Shown here: positions 1 through 9,260 of the stretch, piece after piece | Position numbering within the stretch: the first letter of the stretch is position 1 | How the letters are laid out: each line of letters starts with the position of its first letter | Source of the DNA: Flavobacterium akiainvivens | GTDB taxonomy: Bacteria; Bacteroidota; Bacteroidia; Flavobacteriales; Flavobacteriaceae | Assembly (NCBI RefSeq): GCF_001278115.1 | Contig: NZ_LIYD01000005.1 | Coordinates: 2,552,780 to 2,616,779 of the forward strand | DNA: 64,000 nucleotides | Reading direction: 5' to 3' | Notes under the pieces: generated by a model | The model's input: the letters and a program-made list of their open reading frames with translations, nothing else | Databases searched by the model: none | Told to the model about the DNA's origin: nothing | Translations under genes and position numbers: made by a program

Positions 1-605
1 CTTGGGTTGCGGCCCTGCTTTACCTGTGTGAGGTAATCCTTTAGCGCACCCACGGCAGGGTCTATGCCTATGGCGTTGTCGTTTAGCACTACCAGCAGGT
101 TGGCATCCGTCACTCCCGCATGGTTAAGCCCTTCAAACGCCATACCCGATGCTATACTCGCATCGCCTATAACCGCTATGTGGCTGCGGCCTGTATTGCC
201 CTGTAATTTAGAGGCTATAGCCATGCCCAGCGCCGCCGAAACAGACGTACTGCTGTGCCCGGTGCCAAAGGTATCATACACGCTCTCGCTGCGCTTTGGG
301 AAACCGCTTATGCCACCCCACTGCCGGTTGGTATCAAAGGCATCGCGGCGGCCGGTGAGTATTTTGTGGCCGTATGCCTGGTGGCCCACATCCCACACCA
401 GCTGGTCATCGGGCGTATTAAACACATAGTGCAGTGCTATGGTAAGCTCTGTAACGCCCAGGCTGGCACCCAGGTGCCCTTCTTTTACCGATACCACATC
501 AATAATAAAGCGGCGCAGCTGTGCGGCAAGCTGTGGCAGCTGCTGCGGGGTAAGCCTGCGCAAATCATCGGGCGACTGTATTTGGTCAAGAAGGTTGTGT
601 TCCAT
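1..605 (-). CDS. dxs: 1-deoxy-D-xylulose-5-phosphate synthase, 5' part
   Basis: The first about 201 codons are visible; the 3' end lies beyond the left edge. The enzyme condenses pyruvate with glyceraldehyde 3-phosphate using thiamine diphosphate, the entry step of the MEP isoprenoid pathway in the cytosol. Seen here: the N-terminal GHLGASLG segment, [10 protein letters not shown], the GTGHSSTS loop and [15 protein letters not shown], which holds the Mg/ThDP-binding part of the family. The ATG start gives [10 protein letters not shown], as expected for the family. A perfect -7 element (TAACTTTG) ends only 5 bases before the ATG, so the message may be leaderless. The gene is set apart from the asmA-like gene upstream by a strong terminator. 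Confidence 0.95.
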   Translation of the reverse strand, partial: MEHNLLDQIQSPDDLRRLTPQQLPQLAAQLRRFIIDVVSVKEGHLGASLGVTELTIALHYVFNTPDDQLVWDVGHQAYGHKILTGRRDAFDTNRQWGGISGFPKRSESVYDTFGTGHSSTSVSAALGMAIASKLQGNTGRSHIAVIGDASIASGMAFEGLNHAGVTDANLLVVLNDNAIGIDPAVGALKDYLTQVKQGRNP

Positions 606-610
606 TACTG

Positions 611-618
611 CAAAGTTA
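611..618 (-). promoter_or_regulatory. -7 promoter element of dxs
   Basis: On the minus strand this reads TAACTTTG followed by C, a full match to the Bacteroidetes -7 consensus TAnnTTTG. It lies between the terminator of the upstream gene and the dxs start codon. Only five bases separate it from the ATG. I see no TTG at the usual -33 spacing; the nearest is about 25 bases upstream. Confidence 0.5.
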
Positions 619-653
619 GCATAAATTTAAAACAGGGTCGCTACAAACTAAAA

Positions 654-673
654 GGGCTGCCCAACGGCAGCCC
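654..673 (-). terminator. Rho-independent terminator of the asmA-like gene
   Basis: An 8-bp GC-rich perfect stem (GGGCTGCC with GGCAGCCC) closes a 4-base loop. On the minus strand it is followed by TTTTAGTTTG. It sits 24 bases past the stop codon of the AsmA-like gene. Confidence 0.8.
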
Positions 674-696
674 CTATTATATTACCCTTATTGGGC

Positions 697-3390
697 TTAT
701 TCTTTCTTGTCTTGCTTTTTAAAGAGGTTCCTGGCGGCTTCGGCAGCGGCTTCCTTAGCCTTATCTTTTGCCTGCTGCTTTAGCTCCTCGCCTTTTGGTG
801 CAGCGGCTTTAGTAGTATCGGCCGGGGTGGTGGTGCCGTTAGTGTTGTTGTTTTTATTGCCCCCTAACAGGTTACCCAGCAGCTCCTCGCCTTTGGCCTT
901 GGCCTTATCTACATACTTGTCTTTTTGCTGCTGCACAATCTGGTTGGTAAGGGTGGTTACCGATTGTTTCAGGTCGGTTGTAACTTTAGGGCTCTTAAAC
1001 GTGCCACCCAGCACAGCATTAATAGGCACGCTCAGGTTGTTGGCATCGGCCGGTTTAAGGGTAGCCAGCAGCTTGCTAATATCACTGCCCAGGTATTTTG
1101 CAGGCACATCAAACGCCAGGTTGTAGCTCATAGTCTGGTCAAAACCGTGCGTACCGTCTATCTTAACCGATATATCCTGGTATTTCAGCTCAAACGGCTC
1201 AATCCTTACCTTGCCGTCTTCAAAACCTATCTTCAGGTTTTTGTTCAGGTTTATTTTAGAGAAGTCAACAAACTTAAGGTTGCTTTGCAGCGTGCTTAGC
1301 AGCTTACTCTCGTTAGCATTAATGCTTGTACCCGCAAGGCCGCCCAAAAGGCTACCGGTAAGGGTTTTAAGGTCGGGCGTCATTTCTTTGGCATCAAGGT
1401 TACCCTTAAGCTTTACATCGGCGTTAAGCTTACCGGCAATAACACCGGCAATAGGCGCTATGCTTTTCAGCATATCCAGCTGTGTAAAACTCTGTGTAAT
1501 GTCAAGGCTGCTCAGGTCAAGGCCCATTTCAAAGGTAGGCACCTTGCCCTTGGTAGACACATTTCCGGCAAAGCCAATGGCACCGCCAAAAATATTGGTC
1601 TTTACATTTTGAAGCGCCACCGCCTCATCTTTAATTATCATCTTACCCTGAACGTTAGTAAGGTTCAGGTTATCATATACCACGCTTTTGGCATTGGCCG
1701 TAATGGTACAATCCAGGAACGCCGGTATTTTAACCGCATCGCTTGTGGTAGCCGGTTTTGCAGCAGGCTTGGCCTCGCCTTCAGCGGTTACGGCAGGTTT
1801 GGCAGCTGCTGTAGTTTCGGCAGCCATAAAGTCCTGCACTACCAGCTTGTTGCTGTTCATGGCAAAGTTGCCCTGTAGGTTTTGGTTTTTGAAAACAAAG
1901 CCATAGAAGTTATCCAGCGAACCGGTAATGGCAATATCGCTGCTGCCGGTTTTAGCATCAAATTTGCTCAGGGTTATGCGGCTTGGGTTAAACGCCACAT
2001 TAGCCTGGCTGATAACAAACGGGCTCTTAAACCCATCCGGCTTATAATTAAAGCCACTAAGGCTTATGCTGCCGTTGTTCTGTATTTTTTCATAAGCACC
2101 GGTTTCAACCGATTTCATGTCGAATTTTGTTTCCACATCAGCCTTAAGGATACCGCTTAGCGGCACATCAAGCTGCACGGGGTAAGCCTTGGTAACATTA
2201 CCCAGGTTAACCGTACCTTTTAATTTGGCATCTACAAGCGGGTTGTCTGCCACATTGCGAATGTGTGCATTGGCATCAAAAACATCCTGGTCTATACGGA
2301 AGGCAAACTTATCTATGTTTACATAGGTATCATTAAGCACACCGCTTTCGTTGATGATTTTGGTATCGATAAAGATGTTTTCAACGGCCTTAGGCAGGCT
2401 TTTGTATTTAAACGATGCGTTGTTTGAAGCAAACTCTATGTTGAATTTAGGCACCGTGGTTTCGCTGTACAGGCCGTTTGCCCTGCCCTTAACGGTAAAG
2501 TTGCCGTTAGTGGTAACATCGGCCAGGCTGCCGCTATAGCTTTCGGGTACCAGCGCCAGGAAGTTTTTAAACGATGTTTCCAGCGTTTCAAACGTAATGT
2601 CTATTTGCTGACCGGCTTCAAGCAGGCCTACGCTTCCGCCAAATTTAAGGCCCATCTGGTTAATGAATGCCTTGTTTTCCTTAAAGGTATAAATGCTCTT
2701 ATCCATATCCATACCCAATATGGCATCCAGCTTAAGCTTTACGGCACGCATATAGTTTACCTTATCCATATCCAGCGTAAGTGTGGCATCGGTATGCGTG
2801 TCAAGGTCCAGCTTATTGGCGGCAAAGTTGCCCACGCCGTTGTGGTTAAGGCTGTCAATAACCACGCGCATTTTGCTGCGCTCGTCATAATAACGGAATT
2901 TAAGGTTCTCTACCTTGTATTCCTGTATGGTAAGGGCAAAAGGCTTGCTTGCCTTTTCTTCTTCGGTTTTATTTTCTTCTGCGTTTTTAAGTGCAATATC
3001 AAAGTTGCCGCGGCCGTCTTTATCAAAAAGGATGTTTACCACACCGTCTTTAGTACTAAACGACTCCAGCTGCATGGCTTCGCCATCGCCCTTAAACAGC
3101 TCCTTAATGCTCATGTTAAGGTTTATTTCGCCCATATACACAAGGGTATCGCCGGCAAACGGGGCCTTGTTTATAACACTAAGCTTTTCTACACTAACAC
3201 TCGCCTTGGGGAAATGGCTAAACAGGCTAAGGCTTACATCGCCCACTGCCACGGTAGCATCTACCTGCTCGTTAACGGCTTTTATTACAAGCTCCTTAAT
3301 TTTGTCTTTAAACAAAAACGGCAGCGTAAACAGCGCTATAATAAGCACCAGCAGCACAATGCCCGTCCACTTTAATATCTTCTTAACCAT
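697..3390 (-). CDS. AsmA-family inner-membrane protein
   Basis: 897-residue protein with one N-terminal membrane helix (about residues 5-25) and a long periplasmic part rich in beta structure, with AsmA-like segments such as TKGKVPTFEMGLDLSSLDI. AsmA/TamB-like proteins are thought to bridge the envelope and move phospholipid or aid outer-membrane assembly; the exact role here is inferred. The C-terminal 90 residues are low-complexity, alternating Lys/Ala/Glu helix with Asn/Thr-rich linkers. I chose the ATG giving MVKKILKWTG over one 10 codons upstream, because it puts the membrane helix at the very N-terminus. It follows sppA by 59 bases on the same strand and may share its transcript. Confidence 0.85.
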   Translation of the reverse strand: MVKKILKWTGIVLLVLIIALFTLPFLFKDKIKELVIKAVNEQVDATVAVGDVSLSLFSHFPKASVSVEKLSVINKAPFAGDTLVYMGEINLNMSIKELFKGDGEAMQLESFSTKDGVVNILFDKDGRGNFDIALKNAEENKTEEEKASKPFALTIQEYKVENLKFRYYDERSKMRVVIDSLNHNGVGNFAANKLDLDTHTDATLTLDMDKVNYMRAVKLKLDAILGMDMDKSIYTFKENKAFINQMGLKFGGSVGLLEAGQQIDITFETLETSFKNFLALVPESYSGSLADVTTNGNFTVKGRANGLYSETTVPKFNIEFASNNASFKYKSLPKAVENIFIDTKIINESGVLNDTYVNIDKFAFRIDQDVFDANAHIRNVADNPLVDAKLKGTVNLGNVTKAYPVQLDVPLSGILKADVETKFDMKSVETGAYEKIQNNGSISLSGFNYKPDGFKSPFVISQANVAFNPSRITLSKFDAKTGSSDIAITGSLDNFYGFVFKNQNLQGNFAMNSNKLVVQDFMAAETTAAAKPAVTAEGEAKPAAKPATTSDAVKIPAFLDCTITANAKSVVYDNLNLTNVQGKMIIKDEAVALQNVKTNIFGGAIGFAGNVSTKGKVPTFEMGLDLSSLDITQSFTQLDMLKSIAPIAGVIAGKLNADVKLKGNLDAKEMTPDLKTLTGSLLGGLAGTSINANESKLLSTLQSNLKFVDFSKINLNKNLKIGFEDGKVRIEPFELKYQDISVKIDGTHGFDQTMSYNLAFDVPAKYLGSDISKLLATLKPADANNLSVPINAVLGGTFKSPKVTTDLKQSVTTLTNQIVQQQKDKYVDKAKAKGEELLGNLLGGNKNNNTNGTTTPADTTKAAAPKGEELKQQAKDKAKEAAAEAARNLFKKQDKKE

Positions 3391-3449
3391 GGTACAATTA
3401 TTTTGGTTTAAAGATAGCAATAATTGTGCAAAAGATTATTTAACCAATC

Positions 3450-5225
3450 TTATCTTATATTTATTTCATAAGGCATTGCGGCCTGTGCACCCTTAAGCTG
3501 AGAAATGCGTTTTATGCGTTGCATAACCTCATAGGCTTCGGCGCCCACCTCTTCTTTTATAAGTTCTTCCTTGGTTTTGGCAAAGCCCAGGCCTTTAAAC
3601 ATATCGCCAAATTCTTTTTCGTATACAGGATAGTCCAGCGTGCCGTATTTTTTAGATTTAGCCAGCTTTGCAGCATGGGCAACGGCTTTATCAAGCCCGC
3701 CCAGCTCATCTACAAGCCCCACTTTAAGCGCTTCAGAACCGCTCCATACACGCCCCTGCGCAATGGCATCAACCGCTTCAGGGCTCATTTTGCGGCCTGC
3801 AGCCACACGGCTTACAAATGTTTGGTATACGTCTTCAATATCTTCTGTAATATAGCCACGGGTGCTTTCTTTAAGCGGGGTAAACACGCTGTAACCGGTT
3901 GCGTTGGCATGGGTGCTCACTTCCTCTGCATGTATGCCCACCTTATTAGCCAGGCCGGTAAGGTTAGGCAGTGCGCCAAACACCCCTATAGACCCTGTAA
4001 TGGTGTTGGGTTCGGCAAAAATACGGTCGGCACCGCATGATATGTAATACCCGCCGCTGGCCGCATAGTTACCCATGCTTACCACCACCGGCTTGCGTTT
4101 TTTAGCCAGTTCTACCTCACGCCAAATAAGCTCGCTGGTAAGGGCGCTGCCCCCGGGAGAATCTACACGCAGCACAATGGCCTTAACACCGTCATCGGCA
4201 AGGGCTTCCTTAAACGCCCTGCGAATGGATTCTTCGCCAATAACGTTAACATCGCCTTCGCCACCGTTTATATCGCCCTGGGCATATATAATGGCTACAA
4301 TATCGTTAGTAAAAGTATTTGCCTGAACCTCGCCCAATGTGGCCTTAACATAATCAAGCACATCTACGGTATTAAACTCTTCGGTTTTCCTAAGGCTAAG
4401 CGCTTTTTTAATACCGTTTTCATATTCATCCTGGTAGCCTATCTTGTCAATAAGTTTAACGGCTTTGGCACGTTCGGGTGTGCGCGCACCCAGGCTGTCG
4501 GCAATATTGTTAAGGGTGGCCACCGGTATCTTACGGCTTTTGCTTATATCTTCGGCTACCGATGCCCATACCGAATTAAGCAGTTCGGTTATTTGCTGGC
4601 GGTTGGCCTCGCTCATTTCGTTAGATAAAAACGGCTCTACGGCACTTTTGTACTTACCGTGGCGTATAACCTCCATTTTTACACCGGTCTTATCCTGGAA
4701 GTCTTTAAAAAACAGCACCTCGCTGCTAAGGCCCTTAAATTCAAGCTCGCCCGCAGGGTTAAGGTACAGTGTATCGGCCACCGAATTAAGGTAGTAATCG
4801 CGCTGGCTGTAGGCATCGCTATAGGCTACCACAAATTTGCCTGCTTTTTTAACTTCTTCAAGCTTATCGCGAAGCGCCTTGCTCTGGGCCATACCCAGGC
4901 TCGCATTGCTGTTTGTAAGGGTAATGCCTTTTATACGGCTGTCGGTCTTGGCGTGGTCAAGTGCACGCAGCACATCTACCAGTCCTTCGTTATAGGTGTG
5001 GTCTAAAAGGCTGAAATCAGTATATTTAAAACTCCCCGAATAGTCATCGGTTACATCTTCAAGGTCAAGTTCTATAACAGAATTATCTTCTACCTTAACA
5101 ACATCATTACTGCTGCTACTGCCTGCTGCGGCCATAACGCCTATTATAATTATTATAATAAAAAACAGGAAGCAAAACAGGAACAGCCCCACTACGGTAG
5201 ACAATACATTTTTAAAGAATTGCAT
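3450..5225 (-). CDS. sppA: Signal peptide peptidase SppA, 67K type
   Basis: 591 residues, the length of the tandem-domain SppA family. The enzyme is a membrane-anchored serine protease that degrades cleaved signal peptides. An N-terminal membrane helix spans about residues 9-34 and includes a run of Ile. The catalytic lysine is in YKSAVEPF (Lys193) and the nucleophile in AASGGYY (Ser390). Their spacing of about 197 matches the 200 of E. coli SppA, where the Lys/Ser dyad is split between the two domains. DSPGGSA and GSIGVFG are also present. A -7 element (TATTTTTG on the minus strand, 5257-5264) lies 31 bases before the ATG. Confidence 0.95.
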   Translation of the reverse strand: MQFFKNVLSTVVGLFLFCFLFFIIIIIIGVMAAAGSSSSNDVVKVEDNSVIELDLEDVTDDYSGSFKYTDFSLLDHTYNEGLVDVLRALDHAKTDSRIKGITLTNSNASLGMAQSKALRDKLEEVKKAGKFVVAYSDAYSQRDYYLNSVADTLYLNPAGELEFKGLSSEVLFFKDFQDKTGVKMEVIRHGKYKSAVEPFLSNEMSEANRQQITELLNSVWASVAEDISKSRKIPVATLNNIADSLGARTPERAKAVKLIDKIGYQDEYENGIKKALSLRKTEEFNTVDVLDYVKATLGEVQANTFTNDIVAIIYAQGDINGGEGDVNVIGEESIRRAFKEALADDGVKAIVLRVDSPGGSALTSELIWREVELAKKRKPVVVSMGNYAASGGYYISCGADRIFAEPNTITGSIGVFGALPNLTGLANKVGIHAEEVSTHANATGYSVFTPLKESTRGYITEDIEDVYQTFVSRVAAGRKMSPEAVDAIAQGRVWSGSEALKVGLVDELGGLDKAVAHAAKLAKSKKYGTLDYPVYEKEFGDMFKGLGFAKTKEELIKEEVGAEAYEVMQRIKRISQLKGAQAAMPYEINIR

Positions 5226-5256
5226 ATATTGAACGATTTAATTTTTAAATAAGTAG

Positions 5257-5264
5257 CAAAAATA
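5257..5264 (-). promoter_or_regulatory. -7 promoter element of sppA
   Basis: Minus strand TATTTTTG followed by C matches TAnnTTTG. It lies in the 146-base gap between the divergent sppA and folK-kinase genes. No clear -33 TTG is seen. Confidence 0.4.
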
Positions 5265-5371
5265 CACCTATTGTTACAGGGGCTTTTATGTTTAGCATAA
5301 AAAATATTACAGTTGCAATAGTTTTCAACACACGGGGCAGCACAAAAAAATGTTTAGTTACTTTGTAGCCT

Positions 5372-6508
5372 ATGAATATGCAGCACACCGCCATCTTATC
5401 GTTAGGCAGCAACATGGGCAACCGCCTGGAGAACATTCAGGATGCCATAGCCCACCTACACGCCCATATTGCCACTGTGGTAAAAACATCGGGCATTTAC
5501 CAAACTCCGGCCTGGGGCTTTGAGGGCGATGCCTTTTACAACTGTGCCCTGTTGGTACACACCGGTAAAACCGCCCACGAACTTTTAGAAGTCATTCTTG
5601 ATGCCGAAGCCAGGGGTGGCCGCACCCGCATTGAGGGCAGCGGCTATATATCGCGCACTATAGATGTAGATATTATTGCTTTTGATGATGATGTGGTAAA
5701 CGAGCCGCACCTGCACATACCCCACCCCCGCATGCACCAGCGCAATTTTGTGCTGTACCCCCTGCGCGACCTCAACCCACGCTGGGTGCACCCTGTGCTT
5801 AAGGAAGACATTAACCGCCTGATTGAGCTGAGTGGCGATGAGAGTCCGTGCGAATTTATCATGAAGCTGCCCGAACCCCTGGAAAGCAGCACCCTGCATA
5901 AATTTGGCTACATTGCCATAGAAGGCAATATAGGCGCGGGTAAAACATCATTAGCTACAAAAATATCGGAAGATTTTAATGCCAAACTGGTATTGGAGCG
6001 CTTTGCCGACAACCCGTTTTTACCTAAGTTTTATGAAGACCCGCAGCGGTTTGCCTTTTCGCTGGAAATGTCTTTTTTAGCCGAGCGCTACCGCCAGCTT
6101 ACAGACGACCTGGCACAGCTGAACCTTTTCAGCGATTTTGTGGTGGCCGACTACCACAGTGTAAAATCGCTCATATTTGCACGGGTAACCCTGGGCGAAG
6201 ACGAATACCGCCTGTACCGCCGCCTGTTTGATATTTTGTATAAGGAAATTCCACGCCCGGGGCTGTATGTATACCTGTACCAAAACAGCCAGGCGCTGCT
6301 GGGCAACATTAAAAAACGCGGCCGCGATTATGAACAGGATATTTCTGCCGATTACCTTGAAAACATTAACCGCGGGTATTTAGACTACATACGCTCTACC
6401 ACTGGGCTAAATATATTGCTGCTCGACATAACCGGGCGCGATTTTGTAAACCGCCAGGAAGATTACATCTGGGTGCTGGAGCAGTTGCAAAATGCACCCG
6501 TTAAATAA
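5372..6508 (+). CDS. folK: FolK (HPPK) fused to a deoxynucleoside kinase
   Basis: 378 residues in two parts. Residues 1 to about 160 are 6-hydroxymethyl-7,8-dihydropterin pyrophosphokinase of folate synthesis: LGSNMGNR, the SRTIDVDI Mg-binding segment and IPHPRMHQRNFVLYPL are all present. Residues about 177-378 are a P-loop deoxynucleoside kinase of the dCK/dGK type: GNIGAGKTS (185-193), LERFADNPFLPKFY, and a lid-like KKRGRDYEQ. The kinase salvages deoxynucleosides with ATP. Both domains look intact, so this is a bifunctional protein and not a mis-joined frame. The start could be Met1 or Met3. A TTACTTTG box, one base off the -7 consensus, lies 6 bases upstream of Met1. I recall the same fusion from other Flavobacteria. 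Confidence 0.92.
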   Translation: MNMQHTAILSLGSNMGNRLENIQDAIAHLHAHIATVVKTSGIYQTPAWGFEGDAFYNCALLVHTGKTAHELLEVILDAEARGGRTRIEGSGYISRTIDVDIIAFDDDVVNEPHLHIPHPRMHQRNFVLYPLRDLNPRWVHPVLKEDINRLIELSGDESPCEFIMKLPEPLESSTLHKFGYIAIEGNIGAGKTSLATKISEDFNAKLVLERFADNPFLPKFYEDPQRFAFSLEMSFLAERYRQLTDDLAQLNLFSDFVVADYHSVKSLIFARVTLGEDEYRLYRRLFDILYKEIPRPGLYVYLYQNSQALLGNIKKRGRDYEQDISADYLENINRGYLDYIRSTTGLNILLLDITGRDFVNRQEDYIWVLEQLQNAPVK

Positions 6509-6535
6509 GTATTAAGCCACTACAGGAACTTTAAA

Positions 6536-6596
6536 AGCCACTAATTTCACGAATTGTTACCAATTAAATTAGTGATAATTCGTGAAATTAGTGGCT
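6536..6596. repeat. 20-bp perfect inverted repeat between convergent genes
   Basis: The arms are at 6536-6555 and 6577-6596 and are exact reverse complements; the loop is 21 bases. The core, CCACTAATTTCACGAATT, resembles a phrase I know as widely scattered between genes in Flavobacterium and relatives. It fills nearly the whole gap between the folK fusion and the secreted lectin-like gene, and could also end transcription from both sides. Confidence 0.75.
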
Positions 6597-6601
6597 TAAA
6601 T

Positions 6602-8695
6602 CTATCGCACCAGAGCAAAGTGCCCCCTTATCTCCGGGGTCTGGTCGTCAATTTTTATAATATACCAGTAATCGGTAGCCGGTAGCGGGTAGCCGTCTAC
6701 AGTACCATCCCAGCGCGGGTTGGTGCGGTTTAGCTGCACAATAAGTTTGCCATAGCGGTCCATAATAAGTACCTCGGCACGCGGCAGGGCGCTCATGCCG
6801 GCAATGGTAAACACATCGTTTATATTATCGCCGTTAGGCGAAACAACCTTGGGTATAAGGTAAATAACAAAACGGTCGCTATCTACCCCACAGCCCAAAA
6901 CAGAACGTGCATAGCCCGTATACTGTCCGGCAGGCAGGTTTGCAAACGTGGGCGATGCATAATAGTTTACACCATCTATCGAAAACTCAAAATTTTCAAT
7001 ATCAGTATTTACCATCATTATCGTAGCCGAATTATTGGTAAATGCAATATTAGCAATCTGCGGGGCATTTACCATCTCTACGGTAAAGGTTTGTATATCG
7101 CTACAGCCATTGGCATTGGTCATTTCCACCTCATAATCGCCGGGCTGGGTAACAGTAATGGTTTCGGTTGTTTCACCGGTATTCCAAAGATAAGTAAGCC
7201 CCGAAATACCTGCATTCAGGCTAAGTGTTGTACCTTCACAAAACTCCATCTCAATATTTTGAGATACTACCGGCACAGCATAAGACACCAGCACTACCTC
7301 CTCACGCGCTGTAGATGTACACCCGTTATTTACAACCTCCGCATAAACCGATGTTAGTCCGGCTGTATTTACAAACGATGGATTAGAACCTGATGCAAAA
7401 GCAGTACCTCCTGTTGGCGCATCATACCAGTATACCTGCCCGGCCGATGGAATACCCTGCAATGCAAACGGTTCGTTATCGCAGGCAGTTACGGGAGTAG
7501 TAACTGTAACGGTAGGTATTGCCGTAACGTTAGCCACAACTGCCGTGCGGGGTGCGGTGGCACAGGTTTCATCATAAGCCGAAACATAGTAGGTAGTTGG
7601 CGCGCCAATAGACGGCGTGGCAAAACTGTTACCCGTTGCAAGCACAGTGCCTCCGGTGGCATTTTCATACCAATGTGGTGTGCCTGCACTTACAGTAGCT
7701 AATAGTGTTACACTGCCCTCGCCGCAGGCCGTAACCGGGGTGGTGGCAGTAACGGTTGCCATGGCAATGGTAGTACTGCCCGATATTTGCAGCTCAGGAT
7801 CGCCGGGCATACCGCCAAATTCTACAATATAACCCTGGGCTGCATAAGGGCCTGAGCCATCACCTTCGTTAGAAAGGTCGTTCCAGGAGCCGGGTATGCC
7901 AAGGCCCGGTGCGGTTATGTGTGCATAATCTTCATTGCCACCAGAGTTGTTAGGCTCTCCATTGTTCCAGTTGGCATAATTAGGGGTTGAGCCATTTGCG
8001 GCGCCATTCCAAAAAATAACACCTGCTTCGGGCCCTGTCATCCAGCGCCAAACACCCTCAGTTTGAGAGTCTGAACCGCCTATCCAGCCGTTACCGTTTG
8101 ACTGTTCGCCACACAGCTGTGCTTCTTCTGCCGAAAGCAAGGTAGCAAGGTAGCCCTGCAGGCCGTAATAGTTGCTGTTTTCAGCTGCTGTTTTAGAAGC
8201 CGACCAGCTTATGTTATACTGGGGTACAAATTTGTAATAGTGCCCGGTTGAAGGCAGGTAGTTTGCCTCGCCCACCGTTATAGAAAACGTGCGCGTGCCC
8301 GTAGGGTTTGGGGCTGTAGAGGTATACACCACATTATTAACCGCATCTATAAGCGTAGCATAGGGCACTTCCTGCCCGCCAACGCCCGATATGGTTAGCT
8401 TGCCTGCCGTGGCATTCCAGCTCGCGGTAACGTTAGGTATTGTAGTAGCCAGGCTCAGCTGGTCCTGCCACGACACATATCCTGAAGATATCTGGATATA
8501 AATGGCATTAGTGCCGGTATCGTCGGGGTCGGTTATGTTAAAGCTCTGCACAATATTCATAGGCGAACCCGGGCAATACAGCTGGTCGCCCCCGGCGGTC
8601 ACTACCGGTGGCTGGTCTGCCTGGGCGAAAACGTTTGCCGAAAATAAAAGTGTAATGGCGTATAAAGCGTAATAAAACGATATAGTTTTCTTCAT
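6602..8695 (-). CDS. Secreted C-type lectin-like protein, T9SS type B
   Basis: 697 residues with a signal peptide ending near AQADQ. Around residues 155-295 is a C-type lectin-like domain: GYLATLLSAEEAQLC, WIGGSDSQTEGVWRWMTGPE, WNNGEPNNSGGNEDYAHI. Two Ig-like modules with 'VTACGEGSVTLLATVSAG' type repeats follow. Next comes an Ig-like segment with LWNTGETTETI. A small beta domain (FEFSIDGVNYYASPTF) precedes the C-terminal T9SS type B (gliding-motility-associated) domain: VVSPNGDNINDVF, MDRYGKLI and a GHFALVR end. The protein should be secreted by the T9SS and remain at the surface or be released. The ligand is unknown. Confidence 0.88.
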   Translation of the reverse strand: MKKTISFYYALYAITLLFSANVFAQADQPPVVTAGGDQLYCPGSPMNIVQSFNITDPDDTGTNAIYIQISSGYVSWQDQLSLATTIPNVTASWNATAGKLTISGVGGQEVPYATLIDAVNNVVYTSTAPNPTGTRTFSITVGEANYLPSTGHYYKFVPQYNISWSASKTAAENSNYYGLQGYLATLLSAEEAQLCGEQSNGNGWIGGSDSQTEGVWRWMTGPEAGVIFWNGAANGSTPNYANWNNGEPNNSGGNEDYAHITAPGLGIPGSWNDLSNEGDGSGPYAAQGYIVEFGGMPGDPELQISGSTTIAMATVTATTPVTACGEGSVTLLATVSAGTPHWYENATGGTVLATGNSFATPSIGAPTTYYVSAYDETCATAPRTAVVANVTAIPTVTVTTPVTACDNEPFALQGIPSAGQVYWYDAPTGGTAFASGSNPSFVNTAGLTSVYAEVVNNGCTSTAREEVVLVSYAVPVVSQNIEMEFCEGTTLSLNAGISGLTYLWNTGETTETITVTQPGDYEVEMTNANGCSDIQTFTVEMVNAPQIANIAFTNNSATIMMVNTDIENFEFSIDGVNYYASPTFANLPAGQYTGYARSVLGCGVDSDRFVIYLIPKVVSPNGDNINDVFTIAGMSALPRAEVLIMDRYGKLIVQLNRTNPRWDGTVDGYPLPATDYWYIIKIDDQTPEIRGHFALVR

Positions 8696-8720
8696 GCGGT
8701 AAAAATAAAAAAATAGTAGG

Positions 8721-9260
8721 TTAATTTTCAGCGTATTGTAATTTTCTGAAAATATCCCACACTACTATGCCCGCACTTACCGAAATGTTGAGGGAATGTT
8801 TAGTGCCCAGCTGCGGAATTTCAATACAGCCATCGGCCAGGGCTACGGCTTCTTCGCTTACCCCTTTTACCTCATTGCCAAACACTAAGGCATATTTTTT
8901 ACCGGTTTGGGGCTCAAAATCCTGCAAAAACACAGCGTTTTCAACCTGCTCTATGGCCAGCACGGTTACCCCCTGTTGTTGTAGTGTTGTAAGGGTGGTT
9001 AAAACGTCTTTTTCATACTCCCATGCCACCGTATCAGTAGCGCCAAGGGCCGTTTTGTGTATTTCTTTGTTGGGCGGGGTGGCCGTTATGCCGCACAAAT
9101 ATATTTTTTCTACCAGAAAAGCATCTGCCGTGCGAAATACCGAACCAATATTGTGCAGGCTCCTTATATCATCAAGAACAATAATAACAGGCGTTTTTTG
9201 GGCTTCTTTAAAGCCTTCCACACTCTTGCGGTCCAGTTCGCTATTGGCCAGTTTTCTCAT
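8721..9260 (-). CDS. TrmH/SpoU-family RNA 2'-O-methyltransferase
   Basis: 179 residues, a compact SPOUT methyltransferase without an extra RNA-binding domain. Motif 1 is LDDIRSLHNIGSVFRTADAF, motif 2 is LVFGNEVKGVS, and motif 3 is IPQLGTKHSLNISVSAGI, which forms the knotted S-adenosylmethionine pocket. It methylates a ribose 2'-OH in tRNA or rRNA; the exact site cannot be told from sequence. A TACTTTTA box at 9284-9291 on the minus strand is close to the -7 consensus. Confidence 0.88.
   Translation of the reverse strand: MRKLANSELDRKSVEGFKEAQKTPVIIVLDDIRSLHNIGSVFRTADAFLVEKIYLCGITATPPNKEIHKTALGATDTVAWEYEKDVLTTLTTLQQQGVTVLAIEQVENAVFLQDFEPQTGKKYALVFGNEVKGVSEEAVALADGCIEIPQLGTKHSLNISVSAGIVVWDIFRKLQYAEN

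Noticed and set aside
2605..3375. 256-codon plus-strand frame opposite the AsmA-like gene
   Set aside because: Antisense to a well-supported gene and without recognisable protein features.
697..3420. Longer start of the AsmA-like gene (10 codons upstream)
   Set aside because: It would add polar residues before the membrane helix; the internal ATG gives a normal N-terminus.
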